Below are positions 61,445-64,000 of a stretch of DNA of 64,000 nt, piece by piece. Source of the DNA: RYN-230 sp963770535 (GTDB lineage Bacteria > Actinomycetota > Actinomycetes > Streptosporangiales > Streptosporangiaceae); assembly GCA_963770535.1 (NCBI GenBank), contig CAVYPZ010000002.1:47706-111705 (forward strand), given 5' to 3'. A model generated the notes under the pieces. That model saw nothing but the letters and a program-made list of their open reading frames with translations, did no database searches and was not told the origin of the DNA. Numbering within the stretch: position 1 is the stretch's first letter; each line of letters opens with the position of its first letter. The position numbers and the translations under genes were made by a program.

Positions 61445-61454
61445 TGGTATACCA
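61445..61454. promoter_or_regulatory. GntR-type operator O2
   Basis: TGGTATACCA in the same ATTTGGTATACCAT context as O1, 265 bp away, 55 bases before the start of the SDR remnant that opens the catabolic operon; well placed to overlap its promoter. Confidence 0.82.
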
Positions 61455-61508
61455 TCCTGCCAGCGCGCCACCCGGAAGCGGCCAGCCAGGCATTGGAAGG
61501 GGTTTGCG

Positions 61509-61571
61509 GTGAATCTTCAGCTGGGCGGAAAGGTGGCCCTGGTCACCGGCGCCGGCAAAGGTATTGGCTGG
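61509..61571 (+). pseudogene. 5' fragment of an SDR dehydrogenase gene
   Basis: A GTG with GAAGGGG upstream starts MNLQLGGKVALVTGAGKGIG, the cofactor-binding N-terminus of an SDR (TGxxxGxG). After some 21 codons the sequence loses all SDR character; the frame closes at 61700 inside the next gene's start. No other frame holds the missing 230 residues. An internal deletion has left only the head of the gene, with promoter and ribosome site still in front of the operon. Confidence 0.6.
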
Positions 61572-61690
61572 CAGGTCCCTGGGCATCCCCGCGCCGCAGG
61601 ATGCCGCCGCCATTACCGCACGGCCGGGCGGGCGCACTACCACGCAGCCGGCCGGGCGCACCGCGAGTGCGGACCGGCAGGACACTGGCC

Positions 61691-62347
61691 GTGCAGCTGA
61701 CCAGCGCGATCCGGATCAGCCGGCCTGCTCCCGAAGTCCTGGATGCGCTGCTTGACGCCGGGACCGTCGCCGCCTGCCTGCCGGGCAGCCGTCTCATCGG
61801 CGAGGTCGCGGAGAGCACGTACGCCGGGGAACTGCATCTGCAGATCGGCCCGGTGCGGACGGTCTACGCCGGCACCGTGCGTCTCGACGATGCTGACCGG
61901 GATGCCGGCACCGCCAGCCTGCACGCGTCCGGATGGGAGCGCGGCGGCCAGGGCCGGGCGGATGCCAGCGTGACGCTGCGGGTGGAATCGCGCGGGGCCA
62001 GCACCCGGGTGCTGATCAGCGCCGACCTGATGGTCCGGGGCAACGCCGCCGAGTACGCGCCGGGCGCGATCGGCGACGTCGGCCAGCGTCTCGTCGAGCA
62101 GTTCGCCGGCAACGTCGAGCGGCTGCTCGCCACCCAGGCCGGGGCGCCACCCGCCCGCACGGGGCCGCCGGCGTCCCGGGGCGACCGGAGGCTGCTCGCC
62201 CCCGCACTGCTGCTGGCCGGCGGGGTGCTGGCCGCCGGGGCCGTGGCCGGCGTGGCGGCGTGGCGGCGCAGTCACCAGCGCCCGGCCTCGTCCCTGCCCC
62301 CCGATTCCCCCTGGTCCTTCTCCCACGAAGGGGCACGCCTTGACTAA
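61691..62347 (+). CDS. CoxG-like SRPBCC protein with C-terminal membrane anchor
   Basis: A 218-residue protein of the CO-dehydrogenase subunit G family: ISRPAPEVLDALLDAGTVAA, CLPGSRLIGEVAESTYAGEL, DVGQRLVEQFAGNVERLL, followed by a helix (LLAPALLLAGGVLAAGAVAG) and a basic tail, as in CoxG, which anchors or matures molybdenum hydroxylases. No cox/xdh subunit genes are visible here, though the operon leaves the window. GTG start with AGGA upstream. Overlaps the NCS1 start by eight bases. Confidence 0.8.
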   Translation: MQLTSAIRISRPAPEVLDALLDAGTVAACLPGSRLIGEVAESTYAGELHLQIGPVRTVYAGTVRLDDADRDAGTASLHASGWERGGQGRADASVTLRVESRGASTRVLISADLMVRGNAAEYAPGAIGDVGQRLVEQFAGNVERLLATQAGAPPARTGPPASRGDRRLLAPALLLAGGVLAAGAVAGVAAWRRSHQRPASSLPPDSPWSFSHEGARLD

Positions 62348-63830
62348 TCCCACCGCCGAGGGCGCTCAGCCGGAGCTGAAGCCGCTGCAGATCGAGGCCA
62401 ACGGCATCAACGTCATCACGGAACCGGAGCGCAAGGGCCATCCGCGCGACCTGTTCTGGCCGTGGTTCGCGGCCAACGTGTCGGTCCTCGGCCTGGGCTA
62501 CGGCGCGTTCGTGCTCGACTTCGGTGTCTCGTTCTGGCAGGCGGTCATACTCGGGCTGACCGGGATCGTGGTCTCGTTCCTGCTCTGCGGGTTCATCGCG
62601 GTGGCCGGCAAGCGGGGCTCGGCGCCGACCATGGTCCTGGGCCGGGCCGCGTTCGGGGTCCGCGGCAACAAGCTCCCCTCGCTGATCTCCTGGCTGCTCA
62701 CGGTGGGCTGGGAGACCGTGCTGATCATCCTGGCCACGCTGGCCACCGCCACCGTGTTCGAGCGGCTCGGCTGGGGCGGCGGCACCGGGGTCAAGGTGGT
62801 CGCGCTGATCGTGGTGAGCGCGCTGACCGTGGCCGGCGGGGTGATGGGCTTCGACCTCATCATGCGCATGCAGTCGGTGATCACCTGGATCACCGGGGTG
62901 CTGACCGTGGTGTTCATCATCCTGGTGGCCGGCAAGATCCACTGGCACACGGTGTCCGCCATCCCGGCCGGGTCCGCGCAGAAGTTCATCGGCGCGCTGG
63001 TCTTCGTGATGACCGGGTTCGGGCTCGGCTGGGTGAACGCCGCCGCGGACTACTCCCGGTACCTGCCGCGCCGCTCCTCGAGCCGGGGCGTGATCGGCTG
63101 GACCACGTTCGGGTCCTCCATCGCGCCGGTCTTCCTGCTGATCTTCGGCCTGCTGCTGGCCGGCTCGTCCGCCAAGCTCAGCACCGCGATCGGCGCGGAC
63201 CCGGTCGGGGCACTGACCACACTGCTGCCCACCTGGTTCCTGGTGCCGTTCGCGTTCGTGGCAGTGCTCGGCCTGGTCGGCGGCTCGGTGCTGGACATCT
63301 ATTCCTCCGGCCTGTCCCTGCTCACCCTGGGCCTGCCCATCCCGCGGTACGCCGCCGCGCTCATCGACGGCACCGTGATGGTGCTGGGCACCATCTACGT
63401 GGTGTTCGTGGCGCACAACTTCCTGAACCAGTTCGAGGGCTTCCTGATCACCCTGGGCGTGCCCATCGCCGCCTGGTGCGGGATCATGCTGGCCGACATC
63501 ATGCTGCGCCGCAAGGACTACTCCGAGCCCGAGCTGTACGACCCGCGCGGCCGCTACGGCGACGTCCGGCTCGCCCCGCTGGCCATCATCGTGGTCGCGA
63601 CCGTGATCGGCTGGGGCCTGGTCACCAACAGCTACGCCAGCTGGCTCACCTGGCAGGGCTATCTGCTCGGCCCGCTCGGCCTGGGCGGCAAGAGCGGCGC
63701 CTGGGCGTTCGCCAACCTCGGCGTGCTGGTCGCGCTGGTCCTCGGGTTCGCAGCCGCGTGGGCGTTCGATGTCGCGCCGGTCCGGGCCCAGGAGTCCCGG
63801 CCGGTACTCGCCCCGGCGGGCGCCGGATGA
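62340..63830 (+). CDS. NCS1 family nucleobase:cation symporter
   Basis: A 496-residue transporter with twelve hydrophobic segments for purines, pyrimidines, allantoin or hydantoin. N-terminal LKPLQIEANGINVITEPERK, FFW-type motif DLFWPWFAANVSVLGLG, GWETVLIILATLATATV, and VNAAADYSRYLPRRSSSRGV (conserved substrate-site helix region) are typical of the cytosine/purine permease group. TTG start, GAAGGGG six bases upstream, overlapping the CoxG stop. ATGA overlap with the isochorismatase gene. Likely imports the operon's substrate. Confidence 0.93.
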   Translation: MTNPTAEGAQPELKPLQIEANGINVITEPERKGHPRDLFWPWFAANVSVLGLGYGAFVLDFGVSFWQAVILGLTGIVVSFLLCGFIAVAGKRGSAPTMVLGRAAFGVRGNKLPSLISWLLTVGWETVLIILATLATATVFERLGWGGGTGVKVVALIVVSALTVAGGVMGFDLIMRMQSVITWITGVLTVVFIILVAGKIHWHTVSAIPAGSAQKFIGALVFVMTGFGLGWVNAAADYSRYLPRRSSSRGVIGWTTFGSSIAPVFLLIFGLLLAGSSAKLSTAIGADPVGALTTLLPTWFLVPFAFVAVLGLVGGSVLDIYSSGLSLLTLGLPIPRYAAALIDGTVMVLGTIYVVFVAHNFLNQFEGFLITLGVPIAAWCGIMLADIMLRRKDYSEPELYDPRGRYGDVRLAPLAIIVVATVIGWGLVTNSYASWLTWQGYLLGPLGLGGKSGAWAFANLGVLVALVLGFAAAWAFDVAPVRAQESRPVLAPAGAG

Positions 63831-64000
63831 GTCATCCCCCTGGCTGCCTGGCCGTCATCGACATGCAGCGGGTGTTCGGCGAGCCGGGCAGTCCCTGGCT
63901 GGCGCCGCGGTTCGGTGAGGTCGTCAAGCCGGTCCGTGACCTGGTCGCGGCGTTCCAGCCGGACGTGGTGTTCACCCGGTTCGTCGCCCCGGCCATGCCC
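63827..64000 (+). CDS. Isochorismatase-like cysteine hydrolase, 3' end cut by window
   Basis: The first 58 codons: CLAVIDMQRVFGEPGSPWLA (catalytic Asp in VIDMQ) and VRDLVAAFQPDVVFTRFVAP. This is the start of a nicotinamidase/isochorismatase-fold hydrolase; relatives include ureidoacrylate and N-carbamoyl amidases of nucleobase breakdown. Coupled to the NCS1 gene by an ATGA overlap. The catalytic Lys and Cys lie beyond the window. Confidence 0.85.
   Translation, partial: MSHPPGCLAVIDMQRVFGEPGSPWLAPRFGEVVKPVRDLVAAFQPDVVFTRFVAPAMP

Noticed and set aside
62016..63416. A 466-codon open frame antisense to the NCS1 transporter
   Set aside because: Composition (HEDQ/Pro/Gly-rich, no fold) is that of a high-GC antisense shadow. 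The plus strand has a clear transporter with motifs and a ribosome site.

Overview
The window is about 72% GC and carries actinobacterial marker genes: bldC, a DUF3073 protein, a valine/leucine dehydrogenase, an F420-type LLM oxidoreductase and an LCP protein. The run SCP-like gene, purF, purM, DUF3073, vdh, conserved hypothetical, bldC is, as I recall it, the Streptomyces chromosomal order (around SCO4085-SCO4091). I infer a filamentous, spore-forming high-GC actinomycete of the Streptomycetales/Streptosporangiales sort. It is core chromosome, with no rRNA, tRNA, CRISPR array, phage or transposase visible.

Layout. 1-3381 (minus): a tightly overlapping polysaccharide operon (GT2 synthase, GH26 lipoprotein, GT39-like membrane transferase cut by the window start). 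3660-9137: a repeat-tailed protein, an LCP cell-wall ligase, a double-domain acyl-CoA dehydrogenase and a membrane protein. 9285-15112: a FadE-type dehydrogenase and a branched-chain 2-oxoacid dehydrogenase operon (bkdABC). 15271-23180: purine genes purS, an ATPase-fold regulator, purQ-purL, then an SCP-like gene and purF-purM. 23186-26382: DUF3073, vdh, conserved hypothetical, bldC. 26883-32562: a repeat-rich protein, a cell-wall amidase, a DUF5666-like protein, a PolA-like polymerase and mscL. 32832-34328: decayed accessory DNA (MDR remnant, decapitated TetR, truncated HipA). 34456-43502: arfB, PPK2, MFS, a membrane-anchored hydrolase, an SDR, an amino-acid ABC transporter and an MBL-fold protein. 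43618-49015: GH15 trehalase-type enzyme and a reductive pyrimidine/hydantoin catabolic operon. 49092-50994: two tandem transglycosylases, each behind a Crp-like site and a matching ~150-nt leader. 51117-60223: regulators, an RseB-like/ABC export operon, a diguanylate cyclase and a lipase. 60327-64000: a GntR regulator divergent from a CoxG - NCS1 transporter - isochorismatase operon, with two identical operator palindromes between them.

Genes that work together: bkdABC with vdh and the acyl-CoA dehydrogenases can form a branched-chain amino acid degradation/fatty-acid primer route. The pur genes form IMP synthesis. The hydantoinase, beta-ureidopropionase and LLM protein, and possibly the NCS1 transporter locus, form pyrimidine salvage/catabolism. 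LCP, amidase and transglycosylases act on the wall.

Two unusual features run across the window. First, at least five single-base reading-frame breaks lie inside otherwise well-conserved genes, either assembly errors or real decay. Second, three-copy 20-35 bp tandem repeats sit exactly at gene borders, one of them repeating a ribosome-binding site and start codon.

The most promising undescribed element is the duplicated Crp-site plus structured leader in front of the two transglycosylases.
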